Part shown: positions 20,887-28,243 of the stretch, one piece after another
Position numbering within the stretch: the stretch's first letter is position 1
Layout of the letters: each line of letters begins with the position of its first letter
IMG/VR virus record: IMGVR_UViG_3300047667_000579
Location: 1-31,396 of that record
Length of the DNA: 31,396 nt
From: a virus
Strand: one strand, 5' to 3'
Translations under genes and position numbers: made by a program
The notes under the pieces: generated by a model
What the model saw: only the letters and a program-made list of their open reading frames with translations
Database searches by the model: none
What the model was told of the DNA's origin: nothing

Positions 20887-22778
20887 TTAAAATAAATGCT
20901 GACACGTCAGACGCAAACAAAGAGATAGCAAAGACTACTAAAGGAGTAGAATCTTTAGGAAAAGAGACGACAGAAACTAATAAAACCATAAAAAAAACAG
21001 GAGAAACCACCGAAAAAGCGGGTAAAACAGGCTCAAAAGGAGTTGGGTTATTATCGAAAGGTTTTAAAGGTTTAGGTACAGCCATGAAAGCTGCGGGAAT
21101 CGGTTTAATTGTTGGTTTAATTGTGTCTTTAGGTGCAGCATTTGCCAATAATCAGAAATTTATTAATGCTTTTAATACAGTTACTGAAACGGTGGGTATT
21201 TTGTTGTCTCAATTAACAACTACTTTAATAAATGTTTTCGAAAGCGTAACGTCTAATAGCAAAAGTTTTGATGCACTTGGTAAAGTAATGAAGGGATTAT
21301 TAACGATAGCGGTAACTCCTTTAAAATTAGCTTTTTTTGGTATAAAATTAGCAATACAACAGGGTCAGTTAGCTTGGGAAGATTCTTTTTTTGGTGGTAA
21401 AGATAAAGATAAAATAAAACAATTAAATTTATCTATTAAAGAGACTAAAGATAATATTTTTGATACAGGAGTTGAAGCTGTTGCTGCTGGTGTTGGAATT
21501 GTTAGTAACTTTGGAGAGGCAATTACAGAGGTTGGAGATATCGCTTCAAAAGTAGTTGAGGAAGTTGGAAAGATTAGCGTAAAATCTGCTTTTGAAACGG
21601 CAAAGTCAAATGTTGCCATAAAAAACAGTGCAATTTTAGCCGTTGCACAACAAACTTTATTATTAGAAAAATTTGATAGATTAGCAGAAAAACAAAGACA
21701 GATAAGAGATGATGATAGTAAAAGTATTTCGGTAAGACAAGCAGCAAACGACCAGCTTTTAATCGAGTTGGATAAACAAGAAAAAGCTCAAATAAGACAA
21801 GCCAATATACAACTAGCTGCTGCAAATGCACAATTTAAAAGAACTGGTTTAGTGGAAGATGAGGCTGCTGCTATTGACGCACTAGCAAACAAAGAAAGTG
21901 TTTTGGCTGCTATTACTGGATTTAAAAGTGAACAAGATATTAATAGAATTGCTTTGAAAAAAGAAGAGATTGAACTAAACGAAAGTATTTCAGATGCAGA
22001 AAAAGAAAGACGTTTAGCGCAATTAGCATTTGAGTCAAGTGAACAAATTGACCCTCTTTTAAAATTAGAAAAACAAAAAGAATCTTTAGAATTAGAAAAT
22101 CAAATTATATTTGAAGATTTAGAACGTAAACGATTATTATTTTTAGAGGGGACACAGGCTAGAGTGGATGCCGAACAAATTTTCTTAACTGAAAAGGAAA
22201 GAATTGATAATGAACTTTTAGCTAATGAACGTCAAACAAAAGAAGAAAGTATAAAGATTGAGCAGTCTTTGGCGGATGCAAAAGAAACTATTAGAAATCA
22301 AAATTTAGATAATATCTCTGGAGGTATTAGATTACTAGCTTCTTTAGGTGAAAAAAGTAAAGCGTTACAAGCTGTTGCTTTAATTGCAGACAATGCTACG
22401 GGTATCGCAAAGAACATTATTAACACACAAGCATCTAACGCAAAGTTAGCACTAGAAGTGCCATTGCCTTTGTTACCCGCTGCATTATTAGCAAATAATA
22501 TAAGGATGGGTATCGGTATTGCTACATCCGTAGCAGCAACCGCAAAAGGTCTATCTGCTTTAGGTAAAGGAGGCGGAGGCGGTGGTTCAGATGTACCTAG
22601 AGGTGGTCAAGAATCTTCAGCACCATCATTTAACCTAGTGCAGGGAACAGATTCAAATCAAATAGCACAAAGTATAAACCAAGGAAACCAAACACCCACA
22701 CAAGCCTTCGTAGTAGGTTCAGCTGTAACATCACAGCAAGAACTTGACGCAAACAAAATAAACATAGGCTCAATATAA
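20871..22778 (+). CDS. Tape measure protein
   Basis: A 635-residue protein. A polar, Lys/Thr-rich start (INADTSDANKEIAKTTKGVE, coiled-coil-like) leads to a glycine-rich hydrophobic span (about 73-92, AAGIGLIVGLIVSLGAAF). Long helical coiled coils rich in Glu, Lys, Arg and Gln occupy about 240-490 (RLAEKQRQIRDD; KQKESLELENQIIFEDLERK). A second hydrophobic, alanine-rich segment (about 500-570) is followed by a glycine-rich linker (GKGGGGGGSD) and a Gln/Ser-rich tail. This order is typical of short tape measures that set tail length and help DNA ejection. Confidence 0.8.
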   Translation: MEEKVIKINADTSDANKEIAKTTKGVESLGKETTETNKTIKKTGETTEKAGKTGSKGVGLLSKGFKGLGTAMKAAGIGLIVGLIVSLGAAFANNQKFINAFNTVTETVGILLSQLTTTLINVFESVTSNSKSFDALGKVMKGLLTIAVTPLKLAFFGIKLAIQQGQLAWEDSFFGGKDKDKIKQLNLSIKETKDNIFDTGVEAVAAGVGIVSNFGEAITEVGDIASKVVEEVGKISVKSAFETAKSNVAIKNSAILAVAQQTLLLEKFDRLAEKQRQIRDDDSKSISVRQAANDQLLIELDKQEKAQIRQANIQLAAANAQFKRTGLVEDEAAAIDALANKESVLAAITGFKSEQDINRIALKKEEIELNESISDAEKERRLAQLAFESSEQIDPLLKLEKQKESLELENQIIFEDLERKRLLFLEGTQARVDAEQIFLTEKERIDNELLANERQTKEESIKIEQSLADAKETIRNQNLDNISGGIRLLASLGEKSKALQAVALIADNATGIAKNIINTQASNAKLALEVPLPLLPAALLANNIRMGIGIATSVAATAKGLSALGKGGGGGGSDVPRGGQESSAPSFNLVQGTDSNQIAQSINQGNQTPTQAFVVGSAVTSQQELDANKINIGSI

Positions 22779-22813
22779 TATCCGACAAAGATTCGCTACC
22801 TTATGGATAAAAA

Positions 22814-22837
22814 AACCCTAACTTAATAGTTAGGGTT
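22814..22837. terminator. Bidirectional hairpin terminator between convergent units
   Basis: AACCCTAACT (22814-22823) pairs with AGTTAGGGTT (22828-22837) around TAAT, with A5 before and TTTT after. It separates the rightward tape measure gene from the leftward second island. The 10-bp stem is the same as at 13431-13455. Confidence 0.8.
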
Positions 22838-22862
22838 TTAAACTTATTGTTATTAGGTATGG

Positions 22863-23027
22863 TTAAAATACGTCAAAGAAACCTCCCCAGTACAGCAAAG
22901 CAATAAAAATTATGTAAACTATTAAAGAGTGATATCCATTTGAAGCTTTTCTTTCTTCTCCATGTTGGGATATATTCATTCCTAAACTTAATGTCATTAA
23001 TCCAAGTAATATAAATTGTGCTATCAT
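22863..23027 (-). CDS. 54-residue membrane microprotein
   Basis: Reverse frame from ATG 23027-23025: 54 residues, MIAQFILLGLMTLSLGMNIS, a polar QHGEERKASNGYHS, then LIVYIIFIALLYWGGFFDVF. Two membrane helices joined by a short basic loop. The GLxxLxLGxxIxxHGxxR and LLYWGGFF segments match a recurrent family of small membrane proteins in flavobacterial phages, function unknown. It is the last gene of the second reverse island, 26 bases before the shared terminator. Confidence 0.7.
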   Translation of the reverse strand: MIAQFILLGLMTLSLGMNISQHGEERKASNGYHSLIVYIIFIALLYWGGFFDVF

Positions 23028-23072
23028 ATTTTATTTATTTATCGTTAAACTTATTATTTTAAAATTAAACAA

Positions 23073-23174
23073 CTATGTTAGTTCAATTATTAAAATCCCT
23101 ACTCCAATTCCAATTACAAACCATCGAAATAACTCTAGTCTATATTTTGATTTCTTTATTAATAATTCTTTCAT
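23073..23174 (-). CDS. 33-residue membrane microprotein
   Basis: Reverse frame from ATG 23174-23172 gives 33 residues: a basic start MKELLIKKSKYRLELFR, then a single hydrophobic helix WFVIGIGVGILIIELT. Probably one membrane span with the basic end in the cytoplasm. Supported by position downstream of a structured element, start context (AAAAAATG) and composition; the small size keeps confidence low. Confidence 0.45.
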   Translation of the reverse strand: MKELLIKKSKYRLELFRWFVIGIGVGILIIELT

Positions 23175-23200
23175 TTTTTATTTATTAAATTATTTTAAAA

Positions 23201-23260
23201 TTAAAGTGGTGCAACCATACTTCACCAGCGACAGTTATAAGTCAGTCACACCTACTTTAA
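23201..23260 (-). ncRNA. Candidate structured leader RNA
   Basis: Bases 23201-23211 (TTAAAGTGGTG) pair with 23249-23260 (CACC, one bulged T, ACTTTAA): 11 pairs with one bulge. The enclosed 37 bases are richer in G+C than the surroundings and contain no open frame. In the 165-base gap between the DUF7448-like gene and a 33-residue microprotein, it would lie in the 5' leader of the latter. The strand is inferred; the opposite strand folds equally. Confidence 0.35.
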
Positions 23261-23339
23261 GGGGGATTGTTTATACTTTAGTTGTTGTTAATATTAAAGA
23301 CTAATAAATTTAGCATTGGGTGTTATACTTAATGTTAAG

Positions 23340-23738
23340 TTAGTACTCGTAATCAACACCAAGCAATATAAAATCTACAGATTCAGAGTAATATCCGTTA
23401 CTTTCTCCATACCATCTAATGTCTACATAGCCTTTAATTGTTGCGAATTTATAGTAAGTCCAAGTACAAGAACCCCATGATTCAGCTTCATTTTCTCGTT
23501 CAATATCTTCTTTAGAAGTTGGTTCGTAGCTAAAAACTTCTTCAGCTTTTAATATTGGATTTCCAACTAAATCCTGCAAGTCACCAACTATATCTTCAAT
23601 AGATACATTTTCACAACAATCTTGTCCGTGATACATTTTATATTGCTTTCCATCTTCGCAAGTAAATATTATCTCATCATTGTCTTTGCTTTCTACTTTG
23701 ACAAGTGTTTTACCAAGCAACTCGTTTAATCTTTCCAT
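23340..23738 (-). CDS. DUF7448-like phage protein
   Basis: A 132-residue beta-rich protein. [11 protein letters not shown], then [40 protein letters not shown], and a C-terminal [20 protein letters not shown] with [11 protein letters not shown]. This motif order is that of a conserved phage family I know as DUF7448; its function is not established. The two adjacent cysteines in QDCCENV are a hallmark of the family. TATATTTG at 23759-23766 is the likely promoter. Confidence 0.75.
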   Translation of the reverse strand: MERLNELLGKTLVKVESKDNDEIIFTCEDGKQYKMYHGQDCCENVSIEDIVGDLQDLVGNPILKAEEVFSYEPTSKEDIERENEAESWGSCTWTYYKFATIKGYVDIRWYGESNGYYSESVDFILLGVDYEY

Positions 23739-23758
23739 TTTTATGTTTTTATTTTCAA

Positions 23759-23766
23759 CAAATATA
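23759..23766 (-). promoter_or_regulatory. Bacteroidota-type -7 box TATATTTG (reverse strand)
   Basis: Reverse-strand TATATTTG followed by TTGAAAATAAAAACATAAAA before the ATG at 23738. A TTTG at 23783-23786 is 16 bases upstream, shorter than the usual spacing. Confidence 0.5.
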
Positions 23767-23800
23767 CTACTTATTTAGTTAACAAACTACACTTTATTAA

Positions 23801-24076
23801 TTAATTTAATTTATCCCAAAATCTTTCATAAACAAAATCTCGTTCGTATTCTTTTAAAAGCAAAAAACTCTTTAAAGCCATTAAAGAACATAGCCTTGTT
23901 TCTTCACATAAATCATCCTCATATTTGCTTTTTTCAGCATCATTTATACAATGCTTTATAGTACCGTCTTCAAGATTACCATCGTCAAAAACAACATGAC
24001 CGTAACCTCCTACACTACCATCTTTTGTATTGTATAAATCATTAATTAATTGTATAGCTTTTTTTATTTTTTTCAT
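23801..24076 (-). CDS. Conserved phage protein, unknown function
   Basis: A 91-residue acidic protein. The middle reads GGYGHVVFDDGNLEDGTIKH with CINDAEKS, matching a recurrent pattern in phage proteins (GG-x-x-H-I/V-V-x-D-D-G-N-x-E-D-x-x-I-x-x-CI), followed by a helical end (CSLMALKSFLLLKEYERDFV). The H, the paired D and the E-D could bind metal, but no enzyme activity is known to me for this family. Confidence 0.7.
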   Translation of the reverse strand: MKKIKKAIQLINDLYNTKDGSVGGYGHVVFDDGNLEDGTIKHCINDAEKSKYEDDLCEETRLCSLMALKSFLLLKEYERDFVYERFWDKLN

Positions 24077-24109
24077 TGTTTATTATTATTATACCTTTGT
24101 TAATATTCA

Positions 24110-24349
24110 TTATTTAAAGAACTTTTTAAATTCAACAAGTCTTAATCCTTCTTCTTTTTGATACTCTGAACTTCCAGTACTTCCAGTTGAAAAACAACTT
24201 TCATAATCTGAATAAACCACTACAGCTGTTTCTGTTTCTGACATTTGAGGAACAAAATCTAAATATAAATTTTCAGCACCTAAAAAATCTTTTACTGTAT
24301 CAAACTCTTTTTTGTTTCTAATTATAATTGATAACCCTTTGTAATTCAT
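24110..24349 (-). CDS. Small phage protein, unknown function
   Basis: A 79-residue protein, probably alpha/beta: MNYKGLSIIIRNKKEFDTVK, then strands and a Ser/Thr/Gly-rich turn (CFSTGSTGSSEYQKEEG) and a final VEFKKFFK. No known domain. Begins in the ATTATG context. Neighbours are other small reverse-strand genes. Confidence 0.6.
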   Translation of the reverse strand: MNYKGLSIIIRNKKEFDTVKDFLGAENLYLDFVPQMSETETAVVVYSDYESCFSTGSTGSSEYQKEEGLRLVEFKKFFK

Positions 24350-24361
24350 AATTTATATTTT

Positions 24362-24568
24362 TTAATTCCACAATTTATTATCACACATTTTTAACAGCCT
24401 CTCTAAATCTTCAATGTCTTTTTTATAGTCACAACTTAAACCACATCTTACATCTTTGTAGATTTCCTCACGTTGTAAATTTAACGCTTGTTTTAAAATA
24501 CACTTTTCGTCTTCAGAAAATAATTGAGTGAACAGATATATTTTAAATCTGTTAAATAACTTTAGCAA
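24362..24568 (-). CDS. Small phage protein with TTG start
   Basis: A 68-residue protein whose only upstream start is TTG (24568-24566, reverse strand); the next ATG would leave 8 residues. The leader ACAACAACTAAAACTAAAAT is of the usual A-rich type, which supports the TTG. The product has a hydrophobic N-terminal helix (LKLFNRFKIYLFTQLF) and then an EDEKCILKQALNLQREEIY helix, with four cysteines. No family recognised. Confidence 0.55.
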   Translation of the reverse strand: MLKLFNRFKIYLFTQLFSEDEKCILKQALNLQREEIYKDVRCGLSCDYKKDIEDLERLLKMCDNKLWN

Positions 24569-24611
24569 AATATTTTAGTTTTAGTTGTTGTTAATGTTTT
24601 ATATAATAAAA

Positions 24612-24788
24612 TCATATTACTTGTAGACACCAAATACGTATAAGGTCTATAACACTTCCGCATACAACAACGGCGTAGGGTTTACCGTCCGCAGCCACTA
24701 CGTAACCATCAATATATCCTATATCACCTTTTTTATGCTGTCCCTCTCTTGGTGTTTGAATTACTTTTACTTTTGTTTTGTTATTCAT
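24612..24788 (-). CDS. Small SH3/KOW-like beta-barrel protein
   Basis: Reverse frame from ATG 24788-24786: 58 residues. KVKVIQTPREGQHKKGDIGY, then IDGYVVAADGKPYAVVV and a short hydrophobic tail. The pattern (V-x-V, K-x-G-D-x-G-Y-I-D-G-Y, P-Y-A-V-V-V) is that of a small SH3/KOW-type barrel, a layout common in short phage proteins that probably mediate binding. Its gene begins 9 bases after the methyltransferase stop. No exact family or function assigned. Confidence 0.6.
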   Translation of the reverse strand: MNNKTKVKVIQTPREGQHKKGDIGYIDGYVVAADGKPYAVVVCGSVIDLIRIWCLQVI

Positions 24789-24797
24789 AATTTTATT

Positions 24798-25730
24798 TTA
24801 CTGTTTTTTTACAGGACTAATTCTTTCACAGGCTATATTAAAATATGCGCTATCCATTTCAATACCTATAAAGTTACGGTTTAAATTCTTTGCTGCTACA
24901 CCAGTACTTCCAGAACCCATAGTTAAATCAACTACCAAATCATTTTCATTGCTAAAAGTCTTTATTAAATCTTCTAATAGTAATACAGGTTTTTGTGTTG
25001 GGTGGTAATTATTTCTATCTCGTTTAAATTCAAAAACATTACTTTTATATTTATCACCTTCTTTTAAATTAAAAGTACTTGAAAATTCATTTTTATAATT
25101 ATTATGTATCTCTTCTAAATAATCAAAATCTTTAAAATCTTGCATTTCTTTAATTTTAAAATACTTAATAATATCATTGTAAGTTTCTAAAGTACATAAA
25201 TCAAATTGAGAACTTTTAAATCTAAAAACGTGGTCGCTTCTTTGACCAACTACATCAATAATGTATTTTTTAGTTCCACCAATAAATTCAAACACTTGTT
25301 TAAAATAAGGTCTTAAAGGGTGCAGTCCTTCAAATTCATTATTTTTACTATAAATTAAAATATCTTCTGTTTTATAAAGTAGTGCTTTTTTACTTCTCAT
25401 AAAACTACCTAAAGTATCTTTTAACCATATTGCTCTATAATTAAAAGGAAGATTAGGTATTGCACTATTCATTAATTTATTTGTAAATGGCTCTTGTGCA
25501 AATAAAATCATTTTACCGTTTTTACGCAGTATTCTATTTGCAATTTCCATTATTTTATCAGTAGGTATAATGTTATCCCATTCGTGCTTTTCTTTGCCTT
25601 GGTGGTATATTCCGCTATCGCTTTGACCTTCCATTGTGCCATAAGGTAAATCCGTGAGAATTAAATCAACGCTTCCACTTTCTATTTTATCGCTTTCAAT
25701 TAAGCAATCTCCTTTGTATAATTTTATCAT
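24798..25730 (-). CDS. DNA methyltransferase, beta-class N4/N6 type, DLPYG variant
   Basis: 310 residues from ATG 25730 (an upstream ATG at 25739 adds 3 residues). 25730 is preferred because it forms ATGA with the upstream stop and gives the usual MIKLYKGDCL start. Motif IV is DLPYG (27-31) rather than DPPYG. After a long target-recognition insert (about 120-235) come HPTQKP (243-248) and MGSGSTG (271-277). The last 68 residues are close to those of the methyltransferase at 9557-10285, but the middles differ, so target sequences should differ. Probably protects phage DNA from host restriction; no nuclease partner is nearby. Confidence 0.85.
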   Translation of the reverse strand: MIKLYKGDCLIESDKIESGSVDLILTDLPYGTMEGQSDSGIYHQGKEKHEWDNIIPTDKIMEIANRILRKNGKMILFAQEPFTNKLMNSAIPNLPFNYRAIWLKDTLGSFMRSKKALLYKTEDILIYSKNNEFEGLHPLRPYFKQVFEFIGGTKKYIIDVVGQRSDHVFRFKSSQFDLCTLETYNDIIKYFKIKEMQDFKDFDYLEEIHNNYKNEFSSTFNLKEGDKYKSNVFEFKRDRNNYHPTQKPVLLLEDLIKTFSNENDLVVDLTMGSGSTGVAAKNLNRNFIGIEMDSAYFNIACERISPVKKQ

Positions 25731-25849
25731 AGTTTGCATTTTTCACATTGTCTTATACATTTAATTATTTCGTCACCTGTTTCCTCTGCTATTTGTACAG
25801 TTTCATCATAACAGTAAAAAGGCTTAACATTATTATATGTAATATTCAT
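25727..25849 (-). CDS. 40-residue Cys-rich microprotein
   Basis: Reverse frame from ATG 25849-25847: MNITYNNVKPFYCYDETVQI, then AEETGDEIIKCIRQCEKCKL. Cysteines at 13, 31, 35 and 38 could bind zinc (C-x3-C-x2-C at the end). Its stop overlaps the methyltransferase start as ATGA, which parallels the zinc-ribbon/methyltransferase pair at 9435-10285. First gene after the reverse promoter at 25856-25890. Confidence 0.6.
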   Translation of the reverse strand: MNITYNNVKPFYCYDETVQIAEETGDEIIKCIRQCEKCKL

Positions 25850-25855
25850 AATTAA

Positions 25856-25890
25856 TATTTTCAACAAATATACAACAATTATATTAATTA
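25856..25890 (-). promoter_or_regulatory. Bacteroidota-type promoter, repeat of the one at 9387-9421
   Basis: This 35-base reverse-strand sequence, including TATATTTG at 25865-25872, is an exact copy of 9387-9421. It directs transcription leftward into the Cys-rich microprotein and methyltransferase. The TTGG of the other copy is not conserved here. Confidence 0.65.
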
Positions 25891-25912
25891 ACACCACTTA
25901 TTTAAAAATAGT

Positions 25913-25942
25913 AACAAATTAGCAATTTTTAAGTTATAAATA
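25913..25942 (+). promoter_or_regulatory. Late promoter-like motif, copy 3 (head of portal module)
   Basis: AACAAA (25913-25918), 12 bases, AAGTTATAAATA (25931-25942), then CA and ATG 25945, exactly as in copy 2 at 13710. Preceded by AATTAACACCACTTATTTAA, also shared with copy 2. Back to back with the reverse promoter at 25856-25890, forming a divergent region. Confidence 0.65.
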
Positions 25943-25944
25943 CA

Positions 25945-26250
25945 ATGAAGATACTGTTACCAAGTTTAACGACACACACGATTAATACACGAACTAGATT
26001 CGATCCTACGGGTACTTTGAGTTTAGCTATAACCAAAGACGTAACTGGCGTTGTGACTACTGTTACACCTACTTATGTAATCGTGAACGACGTTATGTCG
26101 CTAACTTTTGATTTAACAGGATTAGAAAGCGAAAGATTTACGGTAAAATTAACAGAAGGTACAACAATCATTTATAGGTGTAAATTATTTTTTACAGCAC
26201 AAACACCGCAAGATTATAAGATAACATTAAACGAATTCATTTATGCCTAG
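25945..26250 (+). CDS. Small structural-module protein
   Basis: A 101-residue, beta-rich, Thr-rich protein (MKILLPSLTTHTINTRTRFD start; TIIYRCKLFFTAQTPQDYKI near the end). The final IxYRxKxFxT and YKI strands recur in short proteins next to portal genes of Bacteroidota phages. Probably a virion or head-assembly component. Its ATG may be nearly the first codon of the mRNA, given the motif just upstream. It overlaps the portal start by 8 bases. Confidence 0.6.
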   Translation: MKILLPSLTTHTINTRTRFDPTGTLSLAITKDVTGVVTTVTPTYVIVNDVMSLTFDLTGLESERFTVKLTEGTTIIYRCKLFFTAQTPQDYKITLNEFIYA

Positions 26251-28243
26251 TAATAATACAGATTTTCACTACGTAAATTTTAATAAATATACTAGAAAAC
26301 CAGTTAGAGAGGACGAATTTATGAACCGTGTATTTAACGGGCATGACAATATAAACTACACCTACATAATTGATAGGTATAACGGCTCAACTACTAACAA
26401 GGCGGTAAACAATGCTTATATTAAGTTAGCGTATGGTCGTGGTTTAGGTATTCATGGTAAACCTGAAGACGATCCTAAAATCAAGGAGTTTTTAGAAATC
26501 ATGAATAAAACTTGTCTTAAAAATGTATTAAAAGACAATCAAATTTTAAGTGAGCGTTCTTATCAGATTCACCGACAAACTGGAGACAAAGGTAAGATAG
26601 CTAAATTAGAGCATATAGACAAATCAAAAGTAATACCTAGCATAGTAGATGACGAAGGCGTAATAAGGTCTTATTGGTACTCTCTGAACTGGTTAAAACA
26701 GTACGATCCGAAATATAGACCTGTTCAATATCCTGCCTTTCCTTTTGGAGCTGATTTTGACTTTGAATTGCCAGAAATTTATGTGGGTAAAGAGTACCAA
26801 ATAGGCGAAGAAAATTATTTTGCAAAACCTGATTATGACGCTTGTCTGCAATACGCAGAACTAGAAGAGGAAATTAGTAATTACTACGTTTCGCACGTTA
26901 AAAATGGTTTAAGTTTTGGAACGATTGTAAACGTACCAAACTCTAACGGCTGGGACGACGCAATGAAACAAAAGTATAAGGCAGATGTGTTAGGTGATGG
27001 CGCTGGAAGTTCAAACGCTGGTAGAATTGTTTTTGCGTTTTTGGATTTTGATAGTGATCCTACAAGTATTGAAAACGTAGAAAATAATACAGCGCACGAA
27101 CAATGGGGATTCTTATCTAAAGAGGCAACAGAAAAGATATTAGCGGGTCATTTATGCCCTTCACCTTCTTTGGTTGGTATTAGTGCAGTTACTGGATTTA
27201 GTTCGAAAGCTGAAGAAATGGATACAATGGAGCAGCAACTTTTAAAAAGAATTATTGCGCCAAAGCAAGATCAAGTTTTAGACGACATTTCTGAAATAAT
27301 GGAATATTTTAAATTAGATTTTACAGGCTTGTATTTTCGACCACTTACAGAGATTGAAGGGGAGATGGAAGAGGCTAATATTTTAAACGAAAATGAAGAC
27401 GGAAGCGAGGCTACAATTGTAGTGCCTGTTGATGAAGACACGTTAAAAGCACAAGCTTCTTTGAGAGGTTCGGTTGGTGGTGTTACTGGAATTTTAGGAA
27501 TACAAACATCAGTAAGTGAAGGTAAGACAGATTTTAAATCAGCGGTTACTATATTAATGGAAATTTACGGATTTTCAGAGGAGGTTAGTATTAAATTACT
27601 TGGCAGTCCTGATTTAGAAGAGGAAACTGAACCTATTTCTTTTGAAAAAAAAAAATCTGATTTAGACTTATTTTTACAATTAGGAGAGGATGAAGATTTA
27701 GAAAATTTTGATATTGTTGATGAAAATGAAGTTGATTATGATGAAGAGGATAAATTAGAATTAGTTAAAACGGGTACGGCAAGACCAAACAGTAAAAGTT
27801 CACAAGATAGAAAAGATTTTGTTGTAAGATATCGTTATGTTGGAAGAAGTTCAGCACAAATGAATCCTAAAAATGACCGTCCTTTTTGTATTAAAATGAT
27901 GGCTGCGAATAAGGTTTACAGAAAAGAAGATATTACGCAATTAAAGACTAAAATTGTAAATACTGTTTATACAAATAAAGACGGGCGAAGTGTTGGTTGG
28001 GGCCCGAATGGTGCAAAAACTTATTCGATTTGGTTATACAAAGGAGGTGGTAATTGTCACCACAAATGGAATAGAGTAATTTACTTAAAGAAAGGAAATA
28101 GTGTTGATGTAAACAGTCCTTTAGCTGAAATTATAAGCACTAGCAAAGCAAGAAGAGAGGGGTTTAAATTGGAAACAAATAATACAAAAGTGAGCGTAGA
28201 GCCAAGAAACATGACTAACGAAGGATTTTTAAAACCAAGATAA
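26243..28243 (+). CDS. Portal protein with C-terminal extra domain
   Basis: A 666-residue protein. The N-terminal about 400 residues are a Bacteroidota-type portal (YTRKPVREDEFM; DRYNGSTTNKAVNNAYIKLA; ISNYYVSHVKNGLSFGTIVN; LSKEATEKILAGHLCPSPSL). Residues about 405-455 hold LRGSVGGVTGILGIQTSVSE and MEIYGFSEEVSIKLLG, a conserved helical segment. An acidic linker (about 490-515) leads to a C-terminal domain (about 525-650) with FVVRYRYVGRSS, RPFCIKMMAANKVYRKEDI and KGGGNCHHKWNRVIY, which resembles the Cys/His domain found in phage head morphogenesis proteins. The portal forms the DNA entry ring. Confidence 0.85.
   Translation: MPSNNTDFHYVNFNKYTRKPVREDEFMNRVFNGHDNINYTYIIDRYNGSTTNKAVNNAYIKLAYGRGLGIHGKPEDDPKIKEFLEIMNKTCLKNVLKDNQILSERSYQIHRQTGDKGKIAKLEHIDKSKVIPSIVDDEGVIRSYWYSLNWLKQYDPKYRPVQYPAFPFGADFDFELPEIYVGKEYQIGEENYFAKPDYDACLQYAELEEEISNYYVSHVKNGLSFGTIVNVPNSNGWDDAMKQKYKADVLGDGAGSSNAGRIVFAFLDFDSDPTSIENVENNTAHEQWGFLSKEATEKILAGHLCPSPSLVGISAVTGFSSKAEEMDTMEQQLLKRIIAPKQDQVLDDISEIMEYFKLDFTGLYFRPLTEIEGEMEEANILNENEDGSEATIVVPVDEDTLKAQASLRGSVGGVTGILGIQTSVSEGKTDFKSAVTILMEIYGFSEEVSIKLLGSPDLEEETEPISFEKKKSDLDLFLQLGEDEDLENFDIVDENEVDYDEEDKLELVKTGTARPNSKSSQDRKDFVVRYRYVGRSSAQMNPKNDRPFCIKMMAANKVYRKEDITQLKTKIVNTVYTNKDGRSVGWGPNGAKTYSIWLYKGGGNCHHKWNRVIYLKKGNSVDVNSPLAEIISTSKARREGFKLETNNTKVSVEPRNMTNEGFLKPR

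Noticed and set aside
24778-25008. Forward open frame over the methyltransferase 3' end
   Set aside because: It is the antisense of the conserved AdoMet-binding region; the same antisense frame appears opposite the other methyltransferase, as expected from their similarity.
25945-26250. Major capsid protein
   Set aside because: At 101 residues it is too short and lacks any HK97-fold signature.
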